Shown here: positions 51,184 through 61,962 of the stretch, piece after piece
Position numbering within the stretch: position 1 is the stretch's first letter
Layout of the letters: each line of letters begins with the position of its first letter
Assembly: GCA_033725935.1 (NCBI GenBank)
Contig: MU867135.1
Location: 59,717 to 123,716, forward strand
Direction: 5' to 3'
Origin: Cladorrhinum sp. PSN259
Taxonomy: Eukaryota > Ascomycota > Sordariomycetes > Sordariales > Podosporaceae
Length of the DNA stretch: 64,000 nucleotides
The notes under the pieces: generated by a model
What the model was told of the DNA's origin: nothing
The model's input: the letters and a program-made list of their open reading frames with translations, nothing else
Database searches by the model: none
Translations under genes and position numbers: made by a program

Positions 51184-52512
51184 ATGCCCACGCCTTCGTC
51201 CAACAGCCCTGATTCCCAATCGCCACGATCCTTTCCCTTCGGGACGACATGTCCCGACCCTGAAGACCATCAGAATCTTTCATCTGCAGAGGCGATCTCT
51301 CAAGAACCCCCATCACCCTCAAGCTGGCGACCCCACCCATCGCCTACCTACGCGACCGAAGCTGAACACACAGACGAAGGCATGACCAACGGCCCTGATG
51401 CGCCGCGACTACAGACCATGGCTCCCCACCCACAGCAAGACGCCCACGATGTTGAGATGGACCAGGAACAAGATGTAGAGGCAGTGGCGGTGTCTAGAGG
51501 AGGCCCAGAGGAAAGTCACAAGCAGTCTGAGATGGAAGATGACCGATCAAGCGCTAGCGTTGATACCGGACGAATTAGGAATTTGCGGGGAGGATCAGGC
51601 GAGGGTGCAAACCAAGATGCCCCGAGGACGACAGACCCTGCGACCCCTGGTGAGCCATCAGCAAGCAGGTGGAAACAGACACCTGAACGTCATTCTCCTG
51701 TTCCGGGGGAAGTAGAAGAGGTGGATGAGTGGGGTCCTGTAGGGAAGCGCCCGCGGTGGGTGGAGGACAGCGGATTGGTGGGGTTGGGCAACGAGTACTC
51801 GCACATGAGGTCTATCCCCACCACGTCGTCGTCGTACTTGCGCCCGGGTAGTAAATTTGAGGGGACACAAACATCCGAACGACAAAAATACGATGTGGAG
51901 GTGGAGATTAAGCATGTTGATATGCGCGAGTCGTTTCTCTGTGGCTATCTGAAAATTCAGGGTAAGTTGATTATCATTTTGTCCGCTCGTTTATATGGAA
52001 TTATTCATTAACAATGGTGGTCCCGAACAGGTTTGACAGATGACCACCCGACCCTAACAACCTACTTTGAGGGCGAAATTATTGGAACGAAGCACGGGTT
52101 CATTACACAACACCCGGCATGGGGTGCGACTGAGAAGATTGATCACAACCACTGGGCCAAGTTTACTGCGTACCGACCGTGGGCTAAGCTCGCGCGGAAA
52201 GGGGGACAGGTATATGTTAAGGACAATGGCCAGCGGGAGTATGTCTTTATGCGATGGAAGGAACACTTTTTGGTCCCCGACCACCGAGTCCGCACCATCA
52301 GTGGAGCAAGTTTCGAGGGATTCTATTACATCTGCTTCAACCAGATAAAGGGTGAAGTGACCGGTATCTACTTTCACAGCAAAAGCGAAAAGTAAGTTTT
52401 ATTTGACGCTGTCGTTGACGTTTTTGAAACTAACGTCTACCAAAGATTCCAACAATTGGAGCTGAAGCACGTTCCGAACAGGGGATGCTATGGGGCAATG
52501 GAGTTCAGATGA
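51184..52512 (+). CDS. GID4: GID4/Vid24, substrate receptor of the GID/CTLH ubiquitin ligase
   Basis: Three exons (51184-51961, 52031-52391, 52446-52512; introns 69 and 54 nt) give 401 residues. The first 235 residues are polar, Ser/Pro/Glu-rich and probably disordered. The Vid24 beta-barrel then starts at SFLCGYLKIQGLTDDHPTLT and continues with TYFEGEIIG, HWAKFTAYRPW, VFMRWKEHFLVPD and FEGFYYICFNQIKGEVTGIYFHSKSEKFQQL. In yeast, GID4 recognises N-terminal Pro degrons and sends gluconeogenic enzymes to the proteasome when glucose returns. The ATG at 51184 is used. Convergent with TRM11. Confidence 0.94.
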
Positions 52513-53236
52513 GAGAACTATTAGCGGCATAAAACTCTTTTGCAACGAATTTGACCTGGTATAACGAGCATTGATGACTTTTAGGGAAGGGGAAACTTGC
52601 CTGTCTTTTGCTGTTTATGCGAGCAAGTGTTTTCTGCTTTTTCACATCGGGGTTGGTTGGATAGCGTTGCATTGGTCGGATTATTGTCTTTTTCGTACTT
52701 GTCAGGATCGCGTTTTACTCTCTCTCTTTCCTTTCCTCTCTTATAGGCGGCATCCTTCATTCATCAGGGGCAGCAAACACACACTGGAGCAGGCTGTTGT
52801 AATTGGATGCAGATTGGCTCTTTGGAGGACATCATGAAGCTACATTATTAGCAACGCTCGGGAAGATGAGCTGGGGACATGAGGACATGGGAACATGGGA
52901 ACCAACAGACACACAGAGACACACATTTCAGCAGTAAAGATATCACTTCCTAGTATATTATAAACAAATTTGGGAAAGATACGAGTAGAAGCGTATCTTT
53001 TCTTTTGCCAACTACGCATCCGCATAAAGCAGGCATAATTTTGCATTGAGGGGGAGGAGCAAGTTTCCAATTGACCCAATTGAACCATCACGCAATGAAA
53101 CTACGGGCAAACTCCCAACTTTCTTAAACGGATAGGTTTATGACTCTACAATGTCTGTTGGGGTATCTAACCACCTGATTTCTCATAACTACTTTTTTTT
53201 TAATTTTTTTAATGGCGTCCCACTTACTATCTTAAC
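52513..53236. other. Convergent 3' intergenic, GID4 / TRM11
   Basis: 0.7 kb of 3' flanks, with a short T run near 53190-53210. No gene seen. Confidence 0.5.
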
Positions 53237-54767
53237 TCAGTTCGGAGTCTGCGGTTGCATCTGGAACCCCTCGAAATATGCTTTTCGGAAGGGATTCAGT
53301 TCATCTGCTGACTTGCCCTCATCGACCCTCTTCCTCTCCTCGTGCGCCTTCATGGCTGCTAGGTCTACCTCTACGTTAGGGATCCGGCGGTAGGTTATTA
53401 AACGGCGGGACCCTTCAAAAAAAACTAAAGTTAGCATTTTTTTTTTAACTACCCTTTTCAATTTCATGAAAACAGAAAGAGAACAAACATACACTTGTTA
53501 AAAGTCTGAGTACAGACCGACAGCGTCTCCAGGTACGGGTGTCCCGGCACGGGTATCTCCTGCTCCTCGTCGTTGGCGGTGGGCATCCAGAAAGAAACCC
53601 GTCCGTCGTCGACCAGCGTCTGCGCCGCGAACTGGAGGATGTCGTCCAGCATGGCCATGAAGCTGTACGGTTTCCGGGGCGGGATGAAGTCGGGCTGCTT
53701 GTACATTTCCTTGCCCTTTTGTTCGACCCAGGGTGTTTTTTCGGGGTCTCTGATGCCGAGGACTAAAAGCCCCTCGCGGACCCCGTAGGGCGGATCGCAG
53801 ACTATGCCGTCGAACACTCGGCCAGAAATGCCGTCCGAGCCTGGGCCCGAGTGAGATAAGGGCAGCCGGCGGATAGGCGAGTTTGTGAGGTCCGCCGTGA
53901 ACATGCCGCCTAACCTGTCGAGGAGACCGTACTGTTCGAAATTGGACTTGAGGGTGCGCTTCTTGCTGTCGCCCCGCATGCTTCTCCCGTCGATGTCGGA
54001 ACCGAACGCTACGGCGCCGAACTGGGCGCAGGCGATGGGGAAGCTGCCGGTCCCGCAGAAGGGGTCGTACATTATTTTGCCCGGGGCGGCGAGGGCAAGG
54101 TTGGCCGTTACGAGGGCCAGCTCGGCGTCCATTGAGGTCGTGGAGATGTATCGCCGCTTTTTGAGGTCGAGTTTCTTGGGCAGGTCTCTTGCGCCTGAAC
54201 CTAGGTATCTACCAAAGTAGTAGTACTTGGGGTCGGGGATGCCCAGAGGGGTAGAATTAAAAATCCAGTCTTCGAATAGGATGAATTCCTCATCTGGGTT
54301 GCGCATTTTGATGGGACCTTGGAAGCCTAGGTAGGAGAAGGAGTTGATGATGTCTACTTTTTGGTCTGAGGTGCGGGACCCCTGGTAAGAGTCTATGGTG
54401 AACTTGAAGGAGCATGTTAGGTAGGAGGGCCAATCGTGGATGGCCTCGTTGGCGTGGACTGCGGAGTGAACGTCTTTGAGGGTTGTGCCGTGGCCCCAGA
54501 GTTCGTGGATTGACATTGCGAGGATTGAGCGGCGGATTAGACGGGTTGCTTGGTCGTGGGAGGGGAGGCGGATTATGCAAAATGGGGACTACGATGTGTG
54601 TTAGTGTACTGTTTTGGAAAAATAAGGGGTGGGACGCATACTTCCAAGCTGTAAGAGACCACCTCAAGGTCAACACCCTCGAGGATGGCCAAGGCCTGAA
54701 CCTCGGGGAGTCTGAAAGTCTCATGAGACTGAGAGAAGCGGATGAGATAGTCTCTTTTTCCTGCCAT
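53237..54767 (-). CDS. TRM11: tRNA (guanine-10-N2)-methyltransferase catalytic subunit Trm11
   Basis: Three exons (54767-54642, 54588-53493, 53412-53237; introns 53 and 80 nt) give 465 residues, the expected length. The N-terminal THUMP-like region starts MAGKRDYLIRFSQSHETFR and includes SPFCIIRLPS. The Rossmann methyltransferase core has MYDPFCGTGSFPIACA (SAM binding) and the catalytic NPPY-type motif as CDPPYGVREG. The last intron splits FNK-W within FNKWSRRLITYRR, a conserved stretch, which fixes its position. With Trm112 it makes m2G10 in cytosolic tRNAs. Confidence 0.95.
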
Positions 54768-55586
54768 GTTGAACACCGGGCAAGATGCCGCGGGTATTGT
54801 ACAATATTTCGTATAGACCGTAGAATGTTTCGTGGCTTGTATCTTGTGAGGCTGTAGTTTATTTCTCGAGTCACTTCCGATTTTTAGTTCACAGGTTCAA
54901 ACGAATGCTTGAAGTTTGATCTATGAACACGGTGGAGTGTATGTAATGGAAAGCAATTGTTTAATTTTTACTTCAAGCCAATCACACTTTGTGCCTTTTT
55001 AAGGCCACACCAGGACGTGATTCTATTATAACAGGTACTCTGCACACTCTTCATGTTGGAGTTTATTAATTCGATCAGATTTTGAAGAGTCTTTATTCCC
55101 AGTACAAGACGATCAAAGGCTCTTTTTTACCCGTCATGAGTATTTAGGTCTATCTGGGTTAGGGTTGCTCTGCTTCCAACCCCCTATGCATCCAATTCCC
55201 GGACCAGAGCTTTCATTTAGTTGATACTCATTTCTATCTCAAATCCAGCCTTGTCATCTCATCTAGATCCTGGTTAGGCCCAGTCCACGAAGTGGCCCCT
55301 CCATGTAAACGAAACTATCTTGGCCCGTGGCGTCTTCTGCCCCGCTGTGTTTGGCATCAGGGGCTGAAGAGGGTATAGTAAGCCAAGAAATTAGACTCTA
55401 GAGACTGCCATGAAACAGAAAATCTCTTTGTTGCTTCGGCAGCCATGGGAATCGAGTGCGTTGGTTTTCGGTCACTGACCCTCGAAACCCTGAACTCTCT
55501 CCGTCCTGTGTAAGCTCGCACACGAGTTGGTGCACAGGTTCATTGGCTGCCTGGATCATTTCTTTTCCAATTACATCTCGAAGCCA
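54768..55586. other. Intergenic, TRM11 promoter and ankyrin-gene 3' flank
   Basis: 0.8 kb, AT-rich. Nothing recognised. Confidence 0.45.
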
Positions 55587-56231
55587 TCATTGCCGTCTCG
55601 TCCGGAAGCTCCTCCCCTCGGTTAGACCCTCTTCCCCCACAATCTCCCGCACCAGCTCTCGCAAGGCTGCCTGACCATCCACGGACTGGATGTCTGGTCT
55701 GGAAGCAAGCTCCTCTATCCTCCTGCGAAGCTCCGGATCGGGCTCCTCTCCAACCTCGGCCTCGTCTACTTGCCCAAGCGTGACGTTCAGTCCCTGTGGA
55801 GGAGGCGGAAGTTCTGATTCACCGTTGGCTCCATTGGTTAAAGCACCCTCGGAGTCCGCCCCAGGTAAGCTTGCGAGATATTCGGCGACCTTTGGCCAGT
55901 CTCCATCATTCTCGATGGTCTCCCTGGCGGTAAGCCCATCGTCGTCTCTGATAGTGTGGTCAAGGCCAAGCTCTTCGACCAACACTTTTGCTGCCTCGAC
56001 GGTCTCGACTACGAACAAGGCTGTGTCGCCATCCTCGTCCCTGATATCTACCGGGACCTTGTATTCGCGAATTAGAGTGCGCAATAAATCGAGATGGTTG
56101 TAGCTAGCAGCGGCGTGTACGAGAGAGTAGCCGTGGTCGTCCTGGCCAGATGCCAAGGAGGGGTTCTCTTTGAGGAGATCGAGGAGAGCCTGCGGGTCGT
56201 CGGCCGCAAGGATAAATGGATTAGGCGCCAT
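55587..56231 (-). CDS. Ankyrin-repeat protein (yeast YCR051W-like)
   Basis: Single-exon 214-residue protein. Three ankyrin repeats are visible: a first short one (residues 5-32), HGYSLVHAAASYNHLDLLRTLI (33-60), and a third with DEDGDTALFVVETVEAAKVLV, followed by DDDGLTARETI. A Pro/Glu-rich linker leads to a C-terminal helix pair with PELRRRIEELASRPD and ALRELVREIVGEEG. Size and layout match the uncharacterised ankyrin protein YCR051W of yeast, which has cytosolic and nuclear localisation. Partner unknown. Confidence 0.85.
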   Translation of the reverse strand: MAPNPFILAADDPQALLDLLKENPSLASGQDDHGYSLVHAAASYNHLDLLRTLIREYKVPVDIRDEDGDTALFVVETVEAAKVLVEELGLDHTIRDDDGLTARETIENDGDWPKVAEYLASLPGADSEGALTNGANGESELPPPPQGLNVTLGQVDEAEVGEEPDPELRRRIEELASRPDIQSVDGQAALRELVREIVGEEGLTEGRSFRTRRQ

Positions 56232-56919
56232 GATATCTGGTATAATCTGCTGTTGTTCAGAACCCTTATTTTTCGAATTTCGGATTTCTCAGATCAGTCG
56301 TACTTTATGATGCAAGGTTACCGACATCAGAACTGTCAAAAGCCGCCAAACAAAATTTTAGTGGGGCTTCCCAGGAACGCGGGGTAAATTGGAGATGCCC
56401 CTCTCTCAATTGACATCCAAAGGGTTCCCCACTACTGTACGTATATAAACGGTGGTTCATGACACCAGCGATCCAGTTCTTGGGTCTAGAAAGACTAGCT
56501 TGACGGTTTTGGAAATGGTCATGAACGGTCAGCCATACCAGTAAAATGGGGCGGAATGGATGAGAATGTTGCATATTGTTCTTTTATTTTACTGAGACAG
56601 AAGCATGAACATCCATCTATCTACTAAGAAGGTGCTTGACAAAGAATGAGGCCTCAGGGACTATTCCAGCTTCGAAGATACCTCCCCTGCCATAAAGGTA
56701 AGGCTCGAGGCCGCGCTCTTTATGAAGAGGCAAAATCACGTAATGGATTTTTAACATCTAGTCTCTTTACCGAATAAAAAGAAGAAGGAAAAGTCTCGAC
56801 TATTTAGAAGTCCTTGTAGTATTTTGGTCAGACAAGACATTTCTTTCAGATGTATTTTTGAGTGCCGAAATCTCTGAAGCCTTTATATCAAAAACAAGAC
56901 AATAATTCATAGCCGAAAA
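56232..56919. other. Intergenic, ankyrin-gene promoter and TRP4 3' flank
   Basis: 0.7 kb. Nothing recognised. Confidence 0.45.
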
Positions 56920-58191
56920 TCATTCGCTAAAGCTATTAGTGACCTCAACAAACTGCGCCCACTGCCTTGCCGCCTCGCCGCTCTTGATAGCCCAGCGTGC
57001 CCTCCTTACACCTTCCTTCCAGCGTCCACCACCTGGGCCGCGCTCGGTAATCACCGTGCCATCGTCACCATATCCCAAATCACTTGTCTCAGCCTCGCAA
57101 ATACCAGACACCACAAACAGCGCAGCGGTATTGATCAGCACAAAGTGCAAAATAGGATCATCATCCGGCACTTCATTATTCAGGATCCTTCCCAGAATCG
57201 CTGCGTTCTCGGTCGGTTCCTTCCCCGGTGATACCTCAGAAAGTGGATGAGCCGGTAAGCCAAAATCATTAGGATGCAACAAGAAATTCTCTACAACCGC
57301 TTTTGACTTGTCTTCATCTGAAGGCCGTAGCAACCAGCAGTGCGTGTTTCCCGCGCAGCTGATTTCGTCTAGTTCCTCATCGCCGCAAACTACCATTGCC
57401 TTTTTTGCGCCGCCCATTTGAAGAGCTGAAGCAAAGACTGGACCCAGATCCTTTCGGGCTACGCCAATCATCCTTGCTTCTAGGAGTGAGGGCTGGCCCA
57501 CGGTTACTAGGTCCGTCGGATTTGCCAGGGGGCCCAGTAGGTTGAAGATTGTTCGCCAGGGGAGTTGTTTGCGGATTGAAGCGACGTAGCGCATTCCCGG
57601 GTGGAATACGGGAGCGAAAAGGAAGCCATAGTTGGTGTTTGAATACAAGGTGCTGATAGTATCGGGTCTGATACGGGAGATTTGAGGCGGGCGGGGTGCC
57701 ATGCAGTTTAGGAGGTCTGCGGAACCAGATTTGGATGTTGAGGCTCTGTTGCCGTGTTTAGCGATTAAGAGGAGGGATGAAGCGAGGATGGAGGAGGTGG
57801 TGGAGATATTGAATGTGTTGTGGGAGTCTCCGCCTGTGCCTACGATGTCAACCAGGCCGCCGTTGTAATTGCCTTCTTTCCTGCCGCGGGATTCGACTAC
57901 GTCTCGGAGGGACTCAACGTCGACTCTTGCGGCAGCTCTTAACATGCCGGCTGCTGTTTTGGAGAGGATCTCTGCTTGTCTGTCGAGGCCGGTGAAGTGC
58001 AGGCACATGAGGAGGGAGCCGGCCTGGACTTCGGAGACTTGGTTGGTGAAGAAGTGAGAGATGGCGTTTGCAATCTCTTCTGGGGTTACGGTGTCTGGGT
58101 GTCCGACTGGCCACATGCGGGAGAGCAATGGTTTGATGTCGATTGGGGGAAGCTGTTCTTGCTCGACGGCGGCGGGGGGTTGGGAGGCCAT
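56920..58191 (-). CDS. TRP4: Anthranilate phosphoribosyltransferase
   Basis: Single-exon 423-residue enzyme. The PRPP-binding glycine loop reads DIVGTGGDSHNTFNIST. The second conserved segment is IAKHGNRASTSKSGSADLL, and the anthranilate-side segment is FAPVFHPGMRYVASIRKQLPWRTIFNLLGPLANPT. All hallmark residues are present. It transfers phosphoribosyl from PRPP to anthranilate, step 2 of tryptophan synthesis. A short insertion before the PRPP loop (ESRGRKEGNYNGG) is common in fungal forms. Divergent from MRPL11. Confidence 0.96.
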   Translation of the reverse strand: MASQPPAAVEQEQLPPIDIKPLLSRMWPVGHPDTVTPEEIANAISHFFTNQVSEVQAGSLLMCLHFTGLDRQAEILSKTAAGMLRAAARVDVESLRDVVESRGRKEGNYNGGLVDIVGTGGDSHNTFNISTTSSILASSLLLIAKHGNRASTSKSGSADLLNCMAPRPPQISRIRPDTISTLYSNTNYGFLFAPVFHPGMRYVASIRKQLPWRTIFNLLGPLANPTDLVTVGQPSLLEARMIGVARKDLGPVFASALQMGGAKKAMVVCGDEELDEISCAGNTHCWLLRPSDEDKSKAVVENFLLHPNDFGLPAHPLSEVSPGKEPTENAAILGRILNNEVPDDDPILHFVLINTAALFVVSGICEAETSDLGYGDDGTVITERGPGGGRWKEGVRRARWAIKSGEAARQWAQFVEVTNSFSE

Positions 58192-58671
58192 CTTGACTAT
58201 TGTGTCAAGAGGTTCAATTCGGTTGTTCGGGGAGTTGGTTGATTTAAATGTTATGGGATGTCAATATTCCAATTGCCCAATCGCAACCCCCTATGTCTGA
58301 ATGGTGTTAGGAGTATACGTGGAGGTTGACTCATTTTGAAAGGGAACATTGAGAGCTTCGCGAACCGGATTGCTTTGTCCCGCATTCTTCATAAGACGGC
58401 CCCGCGATGACAAGCCCCGGTCAGCGGGGACCTGCAGGGATCTTTATCCAGATGACAGGGTCTGTAAAGGCTGATTCGGCAGGCGGTGAACGGTTAGCGC
58501 ACCTTTGGATTAGAGCTTGGACCACTGTGCCGGGGGATTAGCAACGCCAAAATTTCGAGGTTTGGAGCATCGCGAATATCAGATACCCCCCGGTGAGAGA
58601 AGTCCTGCTGTTGGTCAGTGATGCTGCAAATCAGTCAATTAACACAACTTTGATACAGAAAATAGCTAGCC
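58192..58671. promoter_or_regulatory. Shared divergent promoter, TRP4 / MRPL11
   Basis: 480 bp between divergent starts. I did not find a TGACTCA Gcn4/CPC1 box. TTGACTCATTTT around 58327 contains TGACTCA on the plus strand, a perfect match to the Gcn4/CPC1 core, which would fit control of TRP4 by the general amino-acid control system. Confidence 0.5.
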
Positions 58672-59697
58672 ATGCCTCCAAGACTGCGATGCACGGCCGT
58701 CCGTGGCCTCGCCTCTGCCGTCAAGCCCTCGAATTCGAGAATAGCAGCCCGATCTGCCGCTCTCCTCCTTTCTTCAACACAAACCTCTAGGCAATATGCG
58801 ACGGCTGCTGCCATGCCCTTCGGCCTCCCTGATGACTACGTACCGCCGGCAAAACCCCCAACGGCTCGTCCCGCCGACACGAGAAAGTCCCAGCTGCTGA
58901 GAGCATACACATCTATGCTCCGCACAACGCCCCTAATGCTGATCTTCCAACACAACAACCTCACTGCCGTAGAATGGGCCGCGGTACGGCGCGAGTTAAG
59001 GGTGGCACTGCGTGAGGTCGCTGCTCCTGGAACCGACTCGGAGGCTATCTCCAATAAGACACAAATCCAGATCCTCAAAACTCGCATGTTTGATGTCGCA
59101 CTCAGGACGGTCGAGTTCTACGACCCCTCCAAGGTTAAGCCAACCACCGTTTCCTCCATTACTGGTGAGAAGGTCCAAGTGGTTCACAACCATGATCTTT
59201 CCGAGGCGGCATGGCAAGCCGTGAAGGACGCAACCAAGGCCGGTGCCCCTGAAACCTCTACATACGCTCAGCTGTCGCCTCTACTTGTTGGACCTCTGGC
59301 GGCTCTTACTCTCCCCGCGGTATCACCACAACATTTGGCCGCTGCTCTCAAAGTGCTCAGTCCTAGTCCTCCGCAGTTCCCTGCGCCAAGCAGAAAGAAG
59401 TACCCCGGCTACTACGATATGCACATGCAGAACGGTCTCCAGAAGCTCATGTTGATTGGTGGCAGGATTGAGGATAAGGCGTTTGACTTGGAGGGTGTCA
59501 AGTGGGTTGGTGGTATCGAGAACGGTTTGGATGGTCTCCGTGCACAGGTTATCCATCTGCTCCAGAGCGCGGGCATGGGTCTTACCTCGACTCTCGAAGG
59601 TGCGGGCAAGAGCTTGTGGCTTACCATGGAGAGCCGCAGGTCGGTATTGGACGAGGAGCAGAACGGTGGCAAGGAAGCCGAGAAGAAGGAGGAATAG
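58672..59697 (+). CDS. MRPL11: Mitochondrial ribosomal protein uL10m (MRPL11)
   Basis: Single-exon 341-residue protein. The first 45 residues are Arg/Ser/Ala-rich with few acids, ending SRQYATAA, a mitochondrial presequence. The uL10m core follows: SQLLRAYTSMLRTTPLMLIFQHNNLTAVEW, VRRELRVALREVAA and the later MQNGLQKLMLIGGRIEDKAF. It ends in a Glu/Lys-rich tail. uL10m anchors the L7/L12 stalk of the mitochondrial large subunit. The fungal forms are longer than bacterial L10 because of an insertion, seen here (150-215). Divergent from TRP4. Confidence 0.9.
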   Translation: MPPRLRCTAVRGLASAVKPSNSRIAARSAALLLSSTQTSRQYATAAAMPFGLPDDYVPPAKPPTARPADTRKSQLLRAYTSMLRTTPLMLIFQHNNLTAVEWAAVRRELRVALREVAAPGTDSEAISNKTQIQILKTRMFDVALRTVEFYDPSKVKPTTVSSITGEKVQVVHNHDLSEAAWQAVKDATKAGAPETSTYAQLSPLLVGPLAALTLPAVSPQHLAAALKVLSPSPPQFPAPSRKKYPGYYDMHMQNGLQKLMLIGGRIEDKAFDLEGVKWVGGIENGLDGLRAQVIHLLQSAGMGLTSTLEGAGKSLWLTMESRRSVLDEEQNGGKEAEKKEE

Positions 59698-60475
59698 ATG
59701 TGGTCAAGGTCAAGGGAGGCATATCGATCTTAAACTGGAGTTTGTCAGTTATTTCTTGGCGCATTGCAAACAGCGTGCTGCTTGGCCAAGATATTGTATT
59801 ACATAGGCAGCTGCAAGATCTAGAAGTGTAAAATAAACTGTATAAATGATCATGTGCATCGTGCAGTCTTTACCTGCTTCTGGTACAAGACATTTCTTTT
59901 GATCCATGGTGTTAGCGGACGAGTCACGGATGGGGGTACCCACAACCTCGGACTGCTGCAGCAGCACTCAGCAGTTCCCCCCGTCGGTTAAACGGGATGG
60001 ATTCCTTGCAATTGCGCGTCATCCCACCTCCATCCATGGCATTTTAATGTGGCTCAGCAACTTGACACAGCAAGCTCGTCTCAAACCAACGTCGTCTGTC
60101 GGCAACTTTCGTAAACTTTTCGGTGCTGTTTGCTCATTTAGCAGGTCGATCATCTTACTGGAAAAGACGACAACTCTCGGATTCGAACATGTCCTGCTTT
60201 TATCAAGCTTGATGCAGCACCACTAACAAGACGCTCGGCCACTCTCCAAGGCCCACCGCTAACACCACCAAGCTTCGAGCTTCCCCTCCTGCCATCCCCT
60301 CCTCCCCGCAATCCAAGAGGGAAACCAAATAAATAGTTGCGGAAATCGTATCCTTCAACAGGCCGCGAGTTTAGATCTATTCAACATAACGCGAATCCCG
60401 CCGGTAAACATTCCTTTCCATAATCCGAAATCACCTTGCAGCTATAGCCCCGGTATCCCGGATAAGAAACCAAAC
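59698..60475. other. Intergenic, nothing recognised
   Basis: 0.78 kb between MRPL11 and a membrane-protein gene. No tRNA-like structure or gene seen. Confidence 0.5.
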
Positions 60476-61311
60476 ATGGACTTCGCACCATACCAATCCT
60501 CCCCACCAGAACACACCCGCTCCCCATCTGGCAGCAGCGTCGGCGCCAACAATAACTCCCCGCGCCAATCTCTCGACAACACGCGACGCTCTTTTTCCTC
60601 CCCATTCAGACCGTCTCAGCAATCATCACCCCCGCCGCTCCAGCATCCACAACCGCAGCGCGCATGGTCAGGGGATATTGCAGCGGGAAGGTTTCAGAGT
60701 CCATTGGCGAGCAATGTATGGACGAACAGGAATTCGACAGATACCAATGATCTAGAGTCACAACAACAGCCAAGGCGGGGAGTAGGGGATTACTTCCTCG
60801 GTTCCGTTGGTATGTCCAGGGACAGAGAGATGGTTTCCGAGTTTGATACGAGCTTGGGGTTGAGGCTGGATTATGAGGCTTGCTTGGCTTATTTGCTGCT
60901 GCCGCCTGTCGGTGCGATTGTGTTATTGATTTTGGAGAGGAAGAGTGATTATGTGAGGTATGTTATGTACCAGATGGGAAGGCCAAGAAAGAGAGAGACG
61001 GAAACGATGTGTGCTAATGGTATAATAGGTTCCATGCGTGGCAGTCTAGTCTGCTGTTTACAGCGCTGTTTGTGGTTCACTTGCTGGTGATGTGGTCTAG
61101 TTTTCTAAGCTGGGTGCTATTCTTGGGGGAGCTGGTGTTGATTGCTTGGTTGATGCTGAACGCATATCGGGATGCGGATACGCTGGACAGGTCTGTTTTC
61201 TGTTATTGTTATATGAGTGCTTGTGATGACTGTGGGTGCTGACTGTTGACGTATAGATACGAAGTGCCTCTTGTTGGCCGGATAGCAAGCAGAATCTTGG
61301 ACGATGAGTAA
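60476..61311 (+). CDS. Small membrane protein, DUF4870-like
   Basis: Three exons (60476-60957, 61029-61190, 61257-61311; introns 71 and 66 nt) give 232 residues. The first 125 residues are Ser/Pro/Gln-rich and disordered. Three hydrophobic helices follow: YEACLAYLLLPPVGAIVLLILE, SSLLFTALFVVHLLVMW and SWVLFLGELVLIAWLML. The segment VRFHAWQSSLL between helices 1 and 2 (created by splicing) and the ending LPLVGRIA-like VPLVGRIASRILDDE are typical of DUF4870/Tic20-type small membrane proteins. Fungal orthologues are known but uncharacterised. Confidence 0.82.
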
Positions 61312-61962
61312 TGGATTTAATCACAGACCAGATTTTCTTGTTCTTTAGGAGTGTTACAATTATGAAGGGATCATATGGTGTTAGCTTTCTTTGTTCGGTT
61401 TATCCTTAAAATCTGTGGGGATTCATTAACATCGTTATTTTTCTCTTACTGGCAGCGATGGGAGTTTATGGGATTTGGAGGTCTTCTTGTATTTGACTTA
61501 GTCTGCCAAGTATAATATCAGATATTGGCATTTTGATGGTGCAATACCAACTGGGAGCATCACCAACACTCTTCCCCAATGTGCTCAAACATGAAGAACC
61601 AGGAGCTTTGGCAGGGAGCTTATAAGGCTATCTTAGTCATCCAGGCCAAGGGTCCCACATCCCACTTGGTTGGTTGCTGACTCCAGAAATAGTGGGTCCT
61701 TCAAGGTGCCAGGCCTGGTTACGTCGCGCTTTTGCCTGGTGCTGGAGCCCAGCTCGATTGTGAGCTTGCTGCTTTCCAACTACCACTCCCATTGCGATTC
61801 CCAAACCACAACCTCCCCAACACCATTATCCCACCGACATTGAAGCTCCCCGAGTCTCGGAGTATCCAAGAATCATTCAAACTGTGACCGCACCTCTTAT
61901 TTCGAGTTTCACTCCAAATTCCGTTACATCAATACGAACACCACATCAACTAATTATTCATC
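61312..61962. promoter_or_regulatory. RPT5 upstream region
   Basis: 0.65 kb. I looked for a yeast-type proteasome element (GGTGGCAAA) and did not find it. Nothing else recognised. Confidence 0.45.

Noticed and set aside
50813..51340. 175-codon minus-strand open frame
   Set aside because: Overlaps the GID4 leader and first exon on the opposite strand. No family signal.
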